A stretch of DNA of 64,000 nucleotides, taken from positions 1 through 64,000 of the forward strand of contig NZ_LRUN01000008.1 in the NCBI RefSeq assembly GCF_001679645.1. The letters are read 5' to 3'. The translations under genes and the position numbers were made by a program. Of this stretch, positions 1 to 9,321 are shown piece by piece. Below the pieces are notes generated by a model that was not told the DNA's origin, searched no databases, and saw only the letters and a list, made by a program, of their open reading frames with translations. Numbering within the stretch: position 1 is the stretch's first letter; each line of letters opens with the position of its first letter. The stretch is from Pseudomonas bananamidigenes (GTDB taxonomy: Bacteria > Pseudomonadota > Gammaproteobacteria > Pseudomonadales > Pseudomonadaceae).

Positions 1-35
1 CCCCCTGCAATATCTCTTTCAGGTGATTCGATTCA

Positions 36-243
36 CCCACCCTTTCGGGGGCCTTGGTACAGGCAGGCCGGGGATTCCCCTCTTTACGCCGGCTCACACC
101 ACAAACGTGATGAGCCCACCCTTTTGGGGCCCTTGATACAGGCAGGTCAGGGGTTCCCTCTTTACACCGGCTCAGCACGCCATGCGATGAGCCCGCCCGT
201 TTCGGGAACCTTGGTACAGGCAGGCCGGGGATTCCCTCTTTTA
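36..243. repeat. Tandem direct repeat, about 2.7 copies of a 77-79 bp unit
   Basis: Three copies begin at about 36, 115 and 192 with a CCC(A/G)CCC core. Each continues through a CCTTGGTACAGGCAGG-like segment and a GG(A/G)TTCCC(C)TCTTTA segment. The first two units also share a CCGGCTCA segment and a GATGAG end, and the third is cut short where the next gene ends. Copies differ by scattered substitutions, so the array is not a recent duplication. The function is unknown; it lies just downstream of a minus-strand gene and could affect transcript ends. Confidence 0.7.
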
Positions 244-681
244 TTGCTCCCGGAGATGGATCTCCAGCCGCCAGCGGTCATCGACCGCCTGGCCGGCCCA
301 CTCCCCTTGCAGCGGCCGCGCTGCCAATACCGTCAGCAACAACCCGCCATCACTCGGGCGAGTCCGCCAGATCACATCCTTGCCGTTGAGCTTCAACTGG
401 CCTTTGCGAGCCGGCCCCTCGGCCTGAAACAGCAATGCGACGGTGCCGTCGACTATCTCGCCGTGCAGCTTCGGTTCGTTGTTGAACCAGACCGCCAGGC
501 CACCATCGATCACCTCGACCTGCTGCAATACGCTGGGGTCAGGGTTGGTCAAGCGGCCGATCATCAATCCGACCATCAGGCCGAAAATCGCCAGCGAACC
601 CATGACCCGCGGGAATAGTTTCGAACGCGGGTCGGCTGGCGGCGTAGAATGCGCGTCATCTTTACCTGCGGAGCCGTGCAT
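241..681 (-). CDS. Hypothetical membrane-anchored protein
   Basis: This 146-residue protein has a hydrophilic N-terminus, one hydrophobic segment at about residues 27-43 (GSLAIFGLMVGLMIG) and a C-terminal domain rich in beta-type sequence. That suggests a single-pass inner-membrane protein with a periplasmic domain. I do not recognise a named family. The start at 681 has an AAGGAT ribosome-binding site; an internal Met at 603 is a weaker alternative. The start codon overlaps that of the divergent trmL, so the promoters must lie inside each other's coding region. Its position beside trmL fits the conserved Pseudomonas order. Confidence 0.6.
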   Translation of the reverse strand: MHGSAGKDDAHSTPPADPRSKLFPRVMGSLAIFGLMVGLMIGRLTNPDPSVLQQVEVIDGGLAVWFNNEPKLHGEIVDGTVALLFQAEGPARKGQLKLNGKDVIWRTRPSDGGLLLTVLAARPLQGEWAGQAVDDRWRLEIHLREQ

Positions 682-1135
682 GTTTCACGTCATCCTTTTT
701 CAACCGGAAATTCCACCGAACACCGGTAACGTTATCAGGCTGTGCGCCAACAGCGGCTGCCACCTGCATTTGATCGAACCGCTGGGCTTCGAGATGGACG
801 ACAAGCGCCTGCGTCGTGCCGGCCTCGACTACCACGAGTACGCCACGCTGCAACGCCATGCCGACCTCGCCAGTTGCCTGGAAAGCCTTGGCCATCCAAG
901 GCTGTTCGCCTTCACCACCAAAGGTTCACGCCCGTTTCACGATGCCGCGTTCGTGCCGGGCGATGCCTTTATTTTCGGCCCGGAAAGCCGTGGCCTGCCG
1001 CCGGAAGTGCTGGATGCCCTGCCCGGCGAACAACGCCTGCGCCTGCCGATGCGCGAAGGCTGCCGCAGCCTGAACCTGTCCAACACCGTGGCAGTGGCCG
1101 TGTACGAAGCATGGCGGCAGAACGGCTTCAAGTAA
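680..1135 (+). CDS. trmL: tRNA (cytidine/uridine-2'-O-)-methyltransferase TrmL
   Basis: The 151-residue protein is a SPOUT-class methyltransferase. TrmL methylates the ribose 2'-O at wobble position 34 of tRNA-Leu isoacceptors using S-adenosylmethionine. Family signatures are visible: the N-terminal HVILFQPEIPPNTGNVIRLC, the LIEPLGF segment, FGPESRGLP, and the C-terminal LRLPM..CRSLNLSNTVAV that forms the trefoil-knot cofactor site. The length is typical. The start at 680 was chosen over an upstream in-frame start at 443 because family homology begins with MFHVILFQPE. It diverges from the preceding gene with overlapping start codons, and a REP pair follows it. Confidence 0.93.
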   Translation: MFHVILFQPEIPPNTGNVIRLCANSGCHLHLIEPLGFEMDDKRLRRAGLDYHEYATLQRHADLASCLESLGHPRLFAFTTKGSRPFHDAAFVPGDAFIFGPESRGLPPEVLDALPGEQRLRLPMREGCRSLNLSNTVAVAVYEAWRQNGFK

Positions 1136-1149
1136 CACCCAAAAACAAC

Positions 1150-1239
1150 TGTGGGAGCGAGCTTGCTCGCGATAACGGTATGTCAGACGACATCGATGTC
1201 ACCTGACCCTCCGTAATCGCGAGCAAGCTCGCTCCCACA
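1150..1239. repeat. REP doublet (REPIN), GAGCGAGC type
   Basis: Two copies of a 23-bp REP element, TGTGGGAGCGAGCTTGC followed by TCGCGA, lie in inverted orientation at 1150-1172 and 1217-1239, with about 44 bp between them. This is the paired arrangement mobilised by RAYT transposases in fluorescent pseudomonads. The pair sits between convergent trmL and secB, where it could form a large hairpin and limit transcription read-through. No RAYT gene is present in this window. Confidence 0.9.
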
Positions 1240-1258
1240 TGGGGTGTTGCAAAACCGT

Positions 1259-1744
1259 TTACTGAACGGTCGGCGTCTCGCCAGCTTCCTGCATGCGCTG
1301 CAGCTCTTGCGCATAGAGGGCGTCGAAGTTCACCGGCGCCAGCATCAGGGCCGGGAACGAACCACGGGTCACCAGGCTGTCCAGGGTTTCGCGAGCGTAC
1401 GGGAACAGGATGTTCGGGCAGAACGCACCCAGCGTGTGGCTCATCGAAGCCGCGTCCAGGTTCTTGATCAGGAAGATACCGGCCTGCTGAACTTCAGCGA
1501 TGAAGGCGACTTCTTCACCGTTTTTCACGGTCACGGACAGGGTCAGCACGACTTCGTAGAAATCGCCTTCCAGCGCCTTCTGGCGGGTGTTCAGATCCAG
1601 ACCGACGCTCGGATCCCACTGCTGGCGGAAGATCGCCGGGCTTTTCGGAGCTTCGAAGGACAGGTCGCGTACATAGATGCGCTGCAGGGAGAATTGCGGT
1701 GCGGTTTCTTCTTCGCTGGCTGCAGTGTTCTGTTGGTCAGTCAT
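1259..1744 (-). CDS. secB: Protein-export chaperone SecB
   Basis: The 161-residue protein matches SecB, the cytosolic tetrameric chaperone that holds presecretory proteins unfolded and delivers them to SecA. Characteristic segments are [16 protein letters not shown] near the N-terminus, [20 protein letters not shown], and [33 protein letters not shown] towards the C-terminus. The acidic N-terminal tail is usual. It is the last gene of a minus-strand cluster with rhodanese and grxC, a known Pseudomonas and enterobacterial order. An AGGAT ribosome-binding site precedes the ATG. Confidence 0.96.
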   Translation of the reverse strand: MTDQQNTAASEEETAPQFSLQRIYVRDLSFEAPKSPAIFRQQWDPSVGLDLNTRQKALEGDFYEVVLTLSVTVKNGEEVAFIAEVQQAGIFLIKNLDAASMSHTLGAFCPNILFPYARETLDSLVTRGSFPALMLAPVNFDALYAQELQRMQEAGETPTVQ

Positions 1745-1797
1745 CTCAGATCCTTTCTGATCTTGGGTCTTTTGGGTTCTTGGTGAGGTGCAGCAGT

Positions 1798-2052
1798 TCA
1801 GGCCTTGAGCAGCGCGTCGAGCTTGCCGGCGCGCTCCAGGGCATACAAATCGTCACATCCGCCGACGTGGGTGTCGCCGATCCAGATCTGCGGCACGGAC
1901 GTGCGTCCGGCCTTCTGGGCCATGGCGGCGCGCACCTGCGGCTTGCCATCGACCTTGATCTCTTCGAAGGCCACGCCTTTGTTCGCGAGCAGGTGCTTGG
2001 CGCGCGAGCAGTAGGGGCAGTAATCGCTGGAGTAGACGATGACGTTACTCAT
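1798..2052 (-). CDS. grxC: Glutaredoxin 3
   Basis: This 84-residue glutaredoxin has the dithiol active site CPYC at residues 12-15, the cis-proline segment TSVPQIWIG and the GGCDDLYAL motif that binds glutathione. It reduces protein disulfides and glutathionylated cysteines in the cytoplasm. The gene starts 1 bp after the rhodanese stop codon and is followed 53 bp later by secB, so it is probably cotranscribed with both. Length is typical for GrxC. Confidence 0.95.
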   Translation of the reverse strand: MSNVIVYSSDYCPYCSRAKHLLANKGVAFEEIKVDGKPQVRAAMAQKAGRTSVPQIWIGDTHVGGCDDLYALERAGKLDALLKA

Positions 2053-2053
2053 A

Positions 2054-2467
2054 TCACTTCACCAGTGGCAGGTTGTCGCCTTTCCAGCTGGAGATCCCGC
2101 CGGACAGCTTGGCGGCGGTAAAGCCGGACTTCATCAGCTCGCGGGCATGGGTGCCGGCAGTCTGACCCAAGGCGTCGACCAGAATGATGGTCTTGGCCTT
2201 GTGCTTTTCCAGCTCGCCGATACGGGCGGCCAGTTTGTCCTGGGGAATGTTCAACGCACCGACGATATGACCGGCGGCGTATTCCTTGCTCGGACGGATG
2301 TCCACCACCAGGCCGGCTTCCTTGTTGACCAGTGCGGTCAGCTCGCCCGTGCTCAGGCTTTTACCGCCACCCTGCACCGTGTGCGCCAGCAGCAAGGCCA
2401 GCAGTACGACGAAGATACCGACAAGAATGTAGTGGTTAGTGGCAAATTCAATCAGGTGAGCAACCAT
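2054..2467 (-). CDS. Membrane-anchored rhodanese-like protein (YibN type)
   Basis: The 137-residue protein has one N-terminal transmembrane segment (residues about 13-32, ILVGIFVVLLALLLAHTV) and a rhodanese domain with VDIRPSKEYAAGHIVGALNIP. The usual catalytic loop Cys is not evident: the segment reads IILVDALGQTAGTHA. Sulfurtransferase activity is therefore doubtful. I chose the Met at 2467 because MVAHLIEFATNHY matches the family; the longer frame starts at 2515. It is the first gene of rhodanese-grxC-secB, with the promoter in the interval shared with divergent gpmI. Confidence 0.85.
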   Translation of the reverse strand: MVAHLIEFATNHYILVGIFVVLLALLLAHTVQGGGKSLSTGELTALVNKEAGLVVDIRPSKEYAAGHIVGALNIPQDKLAARIGELEKHKAKTIILVDALGQTAGTHARELMKSGFTAAKLSGGISSWKGDNLPLVK

Positions 2468-2619
2468 CGAAGGAGGATCCAGGGCGTTAAAATGTCGGCC
2501 AGTATACACAGCCACTATGGTGGGCCAAACCCCGTCCGGCGGTGACGCCGCAGGAACTTAGCTTTAAACTGCCACTCCCTTTTCCATCGCCCTCTTCTTA
2601 TTAGCCACGAGTGGATTCC

Positions 2620-4146
2620 ATGACTACCACGCCTAAACCTTTGGTCCTGATGATTCTCGACGGCTTCGGTCACAGCGACAGCCCCGAATCCAATGCCGTC
2701 TTCGCAGCCAAAAAGCCTGTGCTGGATCGCCTGTGGGCCACTGTGCCGAACGGCCTGATCTCGGGCAGCGGCATGGACGTCGGCCTGCCGGACGGCCAGA
2801 TGGGCAACTCCGAAGTCGGTCACATGAACCTGGGCGCCGGTCGCGTGGTGTATCAGGACTTCACTCGGGTGACCAAGGCGATCCGCGACGGCGAGTTCTT
2901 CGAGAACCCGACCATCTGCGCCGCCGTGGACAAAGCCGTGGCCGCCGGCAAGGCCGTGCATTTCATGGGCCTGCTGTCGGACGGCGGCGTGCACAGCCAT
3001 CAGGATCACCTGATCGCCATGGCCGAACTGGCCTTCAAGCGTGGCGCCGAAAAAATCTACCTGCACGCCTTCCTCGACGGCCGCGACACCCCGCCGAAAA
3101 GCGCCGCCTCGTCGATCGAACTGCTCGACGCGACCTTCCAGGCCCTGGGCAAGGGCCGCATCGCCAGCCTCATCGGCCGCTACTACGCCATGGATCGCGA
3201 CAACCGTTGGGACCGCGTGGCGCAGGCCTACAACCTGATCGTCGACGGCAAAGCCGAATTCAGCGCTGCCACCGCCCAGGAAGGCCTTGAAGCCGCGTAC
3301 GCCCGTGGCGAAAGCGACGAATTCGTCAAGGCCACCCGCATCGGTGAGCCGGTGAAAGTAGAAGACGGCGACGCCGTGGTGTTCATGAACTTCCGCGCCG
3401 ACCGTGCCCGCGAGCTGAGCCGCGTGTTTGTCGAAGACGGTTTCAAGGAATTCGAGCGCGCACGCCAGCCAAAAGTGCAGTACGTCGGCCTGACCCAATA
3501 CGCCGCCAGCATCCCGGCCCCCGCAGCCTTTGCGCCGGGCAGCCTGGAAAACGTGCTCGGCGACTACCTGGCGAAAAACGGCAAGACCCAGCTGCGCATT
3601 GCCGAGACCGAAAAATACGCCCACGTGACCTTCTTCTTCTCGGGCGGTCGTGAAGAACCGTTTCCGGGCGAAGAGCGCATCCTGATCCCGTCGCCGAAAG
3701 TCGCCACCTATGACCTGCAGCCGGAAATGAGCGCACCGGAAGTCACCGACCGTATCGTCGACGCCATCGAGCACCAGCGTTACGACGTGATCGTGGTCAA
3801 CTACGCCAACGGCGACATGGTCGGCCACAGCGGCGTGTTCGAAGCTGCCGTGAAAGCCGTGGAATGCCTGGACACCTGCGTCGGCCGTATCGTCGACGCC
3901 CTGGAAAAGGTCGGTGGCGAAGCGCTGATCACTGCCGACCACGGCAACGTCGAGCAAATGGCCGACGAAGCCACCGGCCAGGCGCACACCGCACACACTA
4001 CCGAGCCGGTGCCATTCATCTATGTCGGCAAACGTGATCTCAAGGTCCGTGAGGGAGGCGTGCTGGCAGACGTAGCGCCGACCATGCTCAAGCTGCTTGG
4101 CCTGGAAAAACCGGCAGAAATGACTGGCACTTCGATTCTGGTGTAA
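2620..4146 (+). CDS. gpmI: 2,3-bisphosphoglycerate-independent phosphoglycerate mutase
   Basis: The 508-residue enzyme interconverts 3- and 2-phosphoglycerate in glycolysis and gluconeogenesis using two Mn ions. It belongs to the alkaline phosphatase superfamily. Visible signatures are the metal-binding MILDGFGHS at the N-terminus, the phosphoserine segment [15 protein letters not shown], the substrate-binding [11 protein letters not shown] and NFRADRARE, and the metal-binding [12 protein letters not shown] and [11 protein letters not shown] near the C-terminus. The ATG at 2620 with a GAGTGG ribosome-binding site is preferred to the in-frame GTG at 2611. It is divergent from the rhodanese gene; a REP pair separates it from the envC-like gene. 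Confidence 0.97.
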   Translation: MTTTPKPLVLMILDGFGHSDSPESNAVFAAKKPVLDRLWATVPNGLISGSGMDVGLPDGQMGNSEVGHMNLGAGRVVYQDFTRVTKAIRDGEFFENPTICAAVDKAVAAGKAVHFMGLLSDGGVHSHQDHLIAMAELAFKRGAEKIYLHAFLDGRDTPPKSAASSIELLDATFQALGKGRIASLIGRYYAMDRDNRWDRVAQAYNLIVDGKAEFSAATAQEGLEAAYARGESDEFVKATRIGEPVKVEDGDAVVFMNFRADRARELSRVFVEDGFKEFERARQPKVQYVGLTQYAASIPAPAAFAPGSLENVLGDYLAKNGKTQLRIAETEKYAHVTFFFSGGREEPFPGEERILIPSPKVATYDLQPEMSAPEVTDRIVDAIEHQRYDVIVVNYANGDMVGHSGVFEAAVKAVECLDTCVGRIVDALEKVGGEALITADHGNVEQMADEATGQAHTAHTTEPVPFIYVGKRDLKVREGGVLADVAPTMLKLLGLEKPAEMTGTSILV

Positions 4147-4172
4147 TCGCCCGTCCAAAACACTGAAAAACC

Positions 4173-4263
4173 CTGTGGGAGCTGGCTCGCCAGCGATAGC
4201 AATCTGACAGCCAACATCTATGTTGAATGTGCAGGCGCCATCGCTGGCAAGCCAGCTCCACAG
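4173..4263. repeat. REP doublet, GAGCTGGC type
   Basis: Inverted copies lie at 4173-4197 (CTGTGGGAGCTGGCTCGCC...) and 4240-4263 (...GGCAAGCCAGCTCCACAG). The core is GAGCTGGC rather than GAGCGAGC, so this belongs to a different REP family from the pairs at 1150 and 13340. It lies between gpmI and the envC-like gene. Confidence 0.85.
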
Positions 4264-4397
4264 TGGTTTATGGAGTTTTCGAAATGGAATCGGGCCTATT
4301 GCTTGCCCCAGTTATCACACAGCCCCAATTGGGCGTTTTTTTTGCCGCGTGGGCCGGGCATACTAGGCCGTCCCTTACCCTGGTACCGCCCGCCCTT

Positions 4398-5702
4398 ATG
4401 CTCCGCGTCCTGATCGCTCTCGCTCTGACATGCCTGCTCCAACCGGCCTTCGCGGATGAGCGCGCGCAAACCCAACAGCAACTGGACGCCACGCGCCAGG
4501 ATATCGCCGAGCTGAAAAAACTGCTGGGCAAGCTCCAGGAAGAAAAATCCGGCGTACAGAAAGAGCTCAAGGGCACCGAAACCGAGATGGGCAAGCTCGA
4601 AAAGCAGGTCGATGCCTTGCAAAAGGAGCTGAAGAAGAGCGAATCCGAGCTGCAAAGGCTCGATGCGGAGAAAAAAAAACTCCAGAGCGCGCGCACTGAA
4701 CAGCAGCGACTGATCGCCATCCAGGCACGCGCGGCCTATCAGAATGGCCGGCAGGAATACCTCAAGCTGCTGCTCAATCAGCAGAATCCCGAGAAATTCG
4801 CCCGCACCCTCACCTATTACGACTACCTGAGCCAGGCCCGCCTGGAGCAGCTGAAGAATTTCAACGAAACCCTGCGCCAGCTGGCCAATGTCGAAAAGGA
4901 CATTTCCGCGCAACAAGCCCAGTTGCTGGCACAGAAAACCGACCTCGACACCCAGCGTGACGCCCTCGACAAGGTTCGCAAGGAACGCCAGCAGGTACTG
5001 GCCAGGCTCAATGACGACGTGAAGGCCCGCGATCAGAAACTGGCAGCCCGCGAGCAGGATCAGGCAGACCTGTCTAAAGTCCTTAAAACCATCGAAGAGA
5101 CCCTGGCCCGCCAGGCCCGTGAGGCAGAAGAAGCGCGGCAGAAAGCGCTGATCGCCCAGCAGGAAGCCGAAAAAAAGCGTTTACGTGAGGCCCAGGCCCG
5201 CGCCGATGCGGACTCGGACACCAGCGACGCCCCGCGCAAACCGGCCAGACCCACGCCTGGCGCGCTGGTATCCAGCGGCGGCGAGACATTCGGCGGCCCG
5301 TTTGCCGCCACTCGGGGAAAACTTCCATGGCCGGTTGATGGTCGACTGCTGGCACGTTTCGGTGAAACCCGTGGCGACGACGCCCGCACCAAATGGGACG
5401 GCGTGATGATCAGCGCCTCCGCCGGCAGCCAGGTTCACGCCGTACACGGCGGGCGCGTGGTGTTTGCCGACTGGTTGCGCGGTGCCGGACTGCTGGTGAT
5501 CCTCGATCATGGCAACGGTTTCCTGAGCCTTTACGGTCATAACCAGACGCTGCTGAAGTCGGCTGGTGACGTGGTCAAAGCCGGTGAGTCCATCTCCACT
5601 GTCGGTAACAGTGGCGGGCAGGACACGCCAGCGCTGTATTTCGCAATTCGTCAGCAGGGTCACCCGAGTGATCCGGCACAATGGTGCCGCGCGCAAGGAT
5701 AA
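4398..5702 (+). CDS. EnvC-like murein hydrolase activator (LytM domain)
   Basis: The 434-residue protein has a signal peptide (MLRVLIALALTCLLQPAFA), a long coiled coil at about residues 25-270 rich in Lys, Glu, Gln and Leu, and a C-terminal LytM/M23 domain. EnvC activates septal amidases AmiA/AmiB during daughter-cell separation. The LytM domain keeps the fold (KWDGVMISASAGS, LLVILDHGNGFLSLYGHN) but the usual LHFE metal-binding segment reads ALYFAIR. It is therefore probably catalytically inactive, as expected for an activator. The ATG at 4398 begins the signal peptide; the longer frame from 4227 runs into the REP pair. The protease ctpA follows after 33 bp. Confidence 0.92.
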   Translation: MLRVLIALALTCLLQPAFADERAQTQQQLDATRQDIAELKKLLGKLQEEKSGVQKELKGTETEMGKLEKQVDALQKELKKSESELQRLDAEKKKLQSARTEQQRLIAIQARAAYQNGRQEYLKLLLNQQNPEKFARTLTYYDYLSQARLEQLKNFNETLRQLANVEKDISAQQAQLLAQKTDLDTQRDALDKVRKERQQVLARLNDDVKARDQKLAAREQDQADLSKVLKTIEETLARQAREAEEARQKALIAQQEAEKKRLREAQARADADSDTSDAPRKPARPTPGALVSSGGETFGGPFAATRGKLPWPVDGRLLARFGETRGDDARTKWDGVMISASAGSQVHAVHGGRVVFADWLRGAGLLVILDHGNGFLSLYGHNQTLLKSAGDVVKAGESISTVGNSGGQDTPALYFAIRQQGHPSDPAQWCRAQG

Positions 5703-5735
5703 GCGCGGGCAACCTAAATTAGGAGTTCGTTCGAC

Positions 5736-7055
5736 ATGCTGCATTTGTCCCGCCTTACCTCGCTGGCCCTGACGATCGCCCTGGTGATCGGCGCGCCTCT
5801 GGCGTTCGCCGCGCAACCGGCTCCGGCTGTCGCCCCGGCAGGCACTGCCGCGACTTCCAAGGCCCCGTTGCCGCTGGAAGAGCTGCGCACCTTTGCCGAG
5901 GTGATGGACCGGATCAAGGCGGCCTATGTCGAACCGGTGGACGACAAGACCCTGCTTGAAAACGCCATCAAGGGCATGCTCAGCAACCTCGATCCGCACT
6001 CCGCCTACCTCGGTCCGGAAGACTTCACCGAACTGCAGGAAAGCACCAGCGGCGAGTTCGGCGGCCTGGGCATCGAAGTCGGCTCGGAAGACGGCTTCAT
6101 CAAGGTCGTGTCGCCAATCGACGATACGCCTGCCTCGAAGGCCGGCATCCAGGCCGGTGACTTCATCGTCAAGATCAACGGTCAGCCGACTCGCGGCCAG
6201 ACCATGACCGAAGCCGTGGACAAAATGCGCGGCAAGATCGGTCAGAAAATCACCCTGACCCTGGTGCGTGACGGCGGTACACCGTTCGACGTGACCCTGG
6301 CCCGCGCCGTGATCCAGGTGAAGAGCGTCAAGGCGCAATTGCTGGAATCGGGTTACGGCCTGATCCGCATCACCCAGTTCCAGGTCAAGACCGGCGAGGA
6401 AGTCTCCAAGGCCCTGGCCAAACTGCGCAAGGACAACGGCAAGAAGCTCAACGGCATCATCCTCGACCTGCGCAACAACCCGGGCGGCGTACTGCAGGCG
6501 GCGGTAGAAGTGGTCGACCATTTCATCACCAAAGGCCTGATCGTCTACACCAAGGGCCGGATCGCCAACTCCGAGCTGCGCTTCTCCGCCACCGGCAAGG
6601 ACGAAAGCGAAGCCGTGCCGATGGTTGTGCTGATCAACGGTGGCAGTGCATCGGCCTCGGAAATCGTCGCCGGCGCCCTGCAAGACCAGAAACGCGCCGT
6701 GGTCATGGGCACCACCAGTTTCGGCAAGGGCTCGGTGCAGACCGTGCTGCCGCTGAACAACGATCGTGCGCTGAAGATCACCACGGCGCTGTACTTCACA
6801 CCGAACGGCCGCTCGATCCAGGCCCAGGGCATCGTCCCCGACATCGAGGTACGCAAGGCCAAGATCACCAACGAAGCGGACGGCGACTACTTCAAGGAAG
6901 CCGACCTGCAGGGTCACCTCGGCAACGGCAACGGCGGCGCGGATCGTCCGAGCGGTTCGAGCGGCAAGGCCAAGGCGATGCCACAGGATGACGATTACCA
7001 ACTGGCCCAGGCTCTGAGTCTGCTCAAAGGCCTGAGCATCACATCCGGCCGTTGA
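5736..7055 (+). CDS. ctpA: Carboxy-terminal processing protease, S41 family
   Basis: The 439-residue protein has a signal peptide ending near AFA, an N-terminal helical domain, a PDZ domain at about residues 95-180 (GLGIEVGSEDGFIKVVSPIDDTPA, AGIQAGDFIVKING) and an S41 protease core. The catalytic Ser lies in NGGSASASEIVAGAL and the Lys in TTSFGKGSVQ. It is periplasmic; CtpA in Pseudomonas degrades peptidoglycan cross-link hydrolases with a lipoprotein partner. Adjacency to an EnvC-like activator suggests a shared role in cell-wall turnover. An AGGAG ribosome-binding site precedes the start. Confidence 0.94.
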   Translation: MLHLSRLTSLALTIALVIGAPLAFAAQPAPAVAPAGTAATSKAPLPLEELRTFAEVMDRIKAAYVEPVDDKTLLENAIKGMLSNLDPHSAYLGPEDFTELQESTSGEFGGLGIEVGSEDGFIKVVSPIDDTPASKAGIQAGDFIVKINGQPTRGQTMTEAVDKMRGKIGQKITLTLVRDGGTPFDVTLARAVIQVKSVKAQLLESGYGLIRITQFQVKTGEEVSKALAKLRKDNGKKLNGIILDLRNNPGGVLQAAVEVVDHFITKGLIVYTKGRIANSELRFSATGKDESEAVPMVVLINGGSASASEIVAGALQDQKRAVVMGTTSFGKGSVQTVLPLNNDRALKITTALYFTPNGRSIQAQGIVPDIEVRKAKITNEADGDYFKEADLQGHLGNGNGGADRPSGSSGKAKAMPQDDDYQLAQALSLLKGLSITSGR

Positions 7056-7057
7056 GG

Positions 7058-7834
7058 ATGTCCTTGCGTTTTGTTCTTGCCCTGCTGTGCTGTCTGGCGG
7101 GTGCTGCTTACGCAGAATCCGCCAGACCGGCACCTCAAAAAGCCTATCTGACACTGATCATCGATGACCTGGGGCAGAACCTGCCCCGGGACCGTCGTGT
7201 GCTGGCCCTGCCCGGGCCAGTGACCACGGCGATCATGCCCGACACCCCGCACGCCACTGAATTCGCCCGCGAAGCCCACCGCGCCGGCAAGATCGTGATC
7301 CTGCACATGCCGATGGACCCGGCCACCGGCCCGTTCGCCTGGCACCCCGAACTGCCTGTCGAAGAACTCGAAAAACGGCTGAACGCGGCGTTCAAAATGG
7401 TCCCCTACACCGCCGGCATCAACAACCACATGGGCAGCCGCATGACGGCACAACCGGTGGCAATGGCATGGTTGATGGGCGAACTGCAACGTCGCCACAA
7501 GTTCTTCGTCGACAGCCGCACCAGCGCGCAGACTGTCGCGGCGCAGCAGGCGCAGAAAATCGATCTGGCAAGCGTTTCAAGGGATGTGTTTCTCGATGAC
7601 GAACGCACCGAAGCGGCGATCTACACCCAGTTGCAGACCGCGATAAACCTGGCGCGCAAACAGGGTTCGGCGGTGATGATCGGCCATCCTTATCCACAGA
7701 CGCTGGCCGTGCTTGAGCGGGAGCTGCCGAAGCTGAAAGCCCAGGGCATCGAGTGGATCGACATCAGGCAGATGATCAGTGTGCGCAGCAATCGCGCTAC
7801 GGCCGCTCATGGCAAAGACGGTGTCTATCGGTAA
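7058..7834 (+). CDS. Divergent polysaccharide deacetylase family protein (YibQ-like)
   Basis: The 258-residue exported protein has a signal peptide (MSLRFVLALLCCLAGAAYA) and a fold related to polysaccharide deacetylases. Conserved segments include LTLIIDDLGQN, the strand LPGPVTTAIMPDTPHA, ILHMPMDP, NNHMGSRMT, FFVDSRTSA and MIGHPYPQTL. The metal-ligand pattern resembles NodB-like enzymes, but the substrate is not established. It begins 2 bp after the ctpA stop, so it is the third gene of the envC-ctpA-yibQ operon. An in-frame TTG at 7052 is an alternative start. Confidence 0.88.
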   Translation: MSLRFVLALLCCLAGAAYAESARPAPQKAYLTLIIDDLGQNLPRDRRVLALPGPVTTAIMPDTPHATEFAREAHRAGKIVILHMPMDPATGPFAWHPELPVEELEKRLNAAFKMVPYTAGINNHMGSRMTAQPVAMAWLMGELQRRHKFFVDSRTSAQTVAAQQAQKIDLASVSRDVFLDDERTEAAIYTQLQTAINLARKQGSAVMIGHPYPQTLAVLERELPKLKAQGIEWIDIRQMISVRSNRATAAHGKDGVYR

Positions 7835-7941
7835 TGCTGCCCCCTACATAATTACCGCCAGCCCTCTCGCCCACTTCCGGATAGTGAAACCTGCAACCGG
7901 TAGCGGCTCGGTCGAGTCGCCTTTCACTATCAGGACTGACC

Positions 7942-9321
7942 ATGACGAACAATGACACCACCGCCGACCCCTCGCGGCCAATGGAACCCATCAAACTCGA
8001 CAACCTGCTGATCAGCTTCACCACAGAGTTTCAGCGGGTGTGGGACACCAAGAACCTTCGCTCGAGCCCGGCCGGTTTCTGGCGCCCCGCCCCGCCCCCC
8101 GATGTGTTGCCGGGTTATTTCCCGCTGGGCGATCTTGCGATTCCGGGATTTGCAAACATCAACGGTACGAATGTTGCGGCCGTCGTACGGGAGGCGGACT
8201 CCCCGAGCATCGACAGCACCAAGGGCAAAGCACTCAGCCGGCCCGACAACTTCGAACAAGTCTGGAAGGATTCAGGAACGGGCGCAAAAACCTACGTTTC
8301 GATCTGGCGCCCGATCCCTCCTGAAGGCTATGTCGCTCTTGGCCTGGTCTGCGCCAGTGACCATGAAAAACCATCGGTCAATTCGGTACGTTGCGTACGT
8401 ATGGATCTGGTAACGCCTGCCACTGCCGGCCCGTTGATCTGGAGTGACAAGGGGAGCGGCGCAAAGCAGAACTTCAGCGCCTGGAGTATCGAGCCACCCA
8501 TTGCGCAAGCAGGGGAAATCTGCTTTTTGCCCGGCACATTCACGGGCGTACAAAGCCACTCCAGACCTTCGTCATACCTGGCTTCCTACGCGCTGCGGGT
8601 ACCGCTCACGGTGCAGTCGAACCCTGCGCCGGCAGCCCCGATACTGTCGGGGTTCGGCCCACCCTCCCCCATCGAGCCGGCTACGGTTACTCAGGTCGCC
8701 CGACTTCCCTGGTTCGCAGTCAGAGACGATATGCACCCGCCCGAACAACTGCGATCATCGCCGTACTACCGCCTGGAAAGAGCGGATCGGTACATGTTGG
8801 TCGGTTACGAGCATAACGCGGGGGACCAATATCGATCCGTCAAATGGACGGCAGAGCGGGCTCAAAATGCGTCTTTGCTGCAAGTGTTCAATCGTCTGAC
8901 AGCCATTGAGTTCGACAAGGCCTGGCCGATCAGGACATCCGGCGATAACTGGGCGATACGATTTTCGGCCAACCTGACCAAAATCTTCGCTCACACCGAA
9001 ACATCGTCTGGCGGATGGGGAAAATTCTATCCTTTGGAGGTTGTCGCTTTGGTAGCGAAAAACACGATGGTTGCGGTGTATCAATTGCAAAGCGAATACC
9101 GGCTGTTGCGTGCGGACAATACGCCAGTGACATTCGGCATCAAGTACAGCGATGACGAAAGCCTCTATCTAAGCCAGCACCCGTCCGAAAAAGACGCCGT
9201 GATCACCTGCCCCTCGCCGATGGCATCCGATCATGAACAGGGCGAAGCCTCTATCGGGCACGATGAAATCCCCGTCCCGGAGACGGGACCAGTGATGGAG
9301 ACTACAGATACCGCCCCATGA
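7942..9321 (+). CDS. Vps62-related protein (DUF946)
   Basis: The 459-residue protein contains the repeated tryptophan-rich pattern of the Vps62/DUF946 family. Examples are FQRVWDTK..SSPAGFWRPAPPPDVLPGYFPLGDLAI and FEQVWKDSGTGAKTYVSIWRPIPPEGYVALGLV, where W..GSG....S.WRP..P.GY..LG recurs three times. Vps62 is a yeast vacuolar-sorting-associated protein of unclear chemistry; related bacterial proteins are not functionally defined. No signal peptide is visible. The gene stands alone on its strand with an AGGA ribosome-binding site, and its last 20 bp overlap the convergent binding-protein gene. Confidence 0.75.
   Translation: MTNNDTTADPSRPMEPIKLDNLLISFTTEFQRVWDTKNLRSSPAGFWRPAPPPDVLPGYFPLGDLAIPGFANINGTNVAAVVREADSPSIDSTKGKALSRPDNFEQVWKDSGTGAKTYVSIWRPIPPEGYVALGLVCASDHEKPSVNSVRCVRMDLVTPATAGPLIWSDKGSGAKQNFSAWSIEPPIAQAGEICFLPGTFTGVQSHSRPSSYLASYALRVPLTVQSNPAPAAPILSGFGPPSPIEPATVTQVARLPWFAVRDDMHPPEQLRSSPYYRLERADRYMLVGYEHNAGDQYRSVKWTAERAQNASLLQVFNRLTAIEFDKAWPIRTSGDNWAIRFSANLTKIFAHTETSSGGWGKFYPLEVVALVAKNTMVAVYQLQSEYRLLRADNTPVTFGIKYSDDESLYLSQHPSEKDAVITCPSPMASDHEQGEASIGHDEIPVPETGPVMETTDTAP

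Noticed and set aside
2515..4158. 547-codon open frame antisense to gpmI
   Set aside because: It mirrors gpmI exactly, its translation has no domain pattern, and such antisense frames are common in high-GC DNA.
5181..7154. 657-codon frame antisense to ctpA
   Set aside because: It is a shadow of the envC-ctpA-yibQ genes, rich in His and Gln from reverse codon bias, with no ribosome-binding site.
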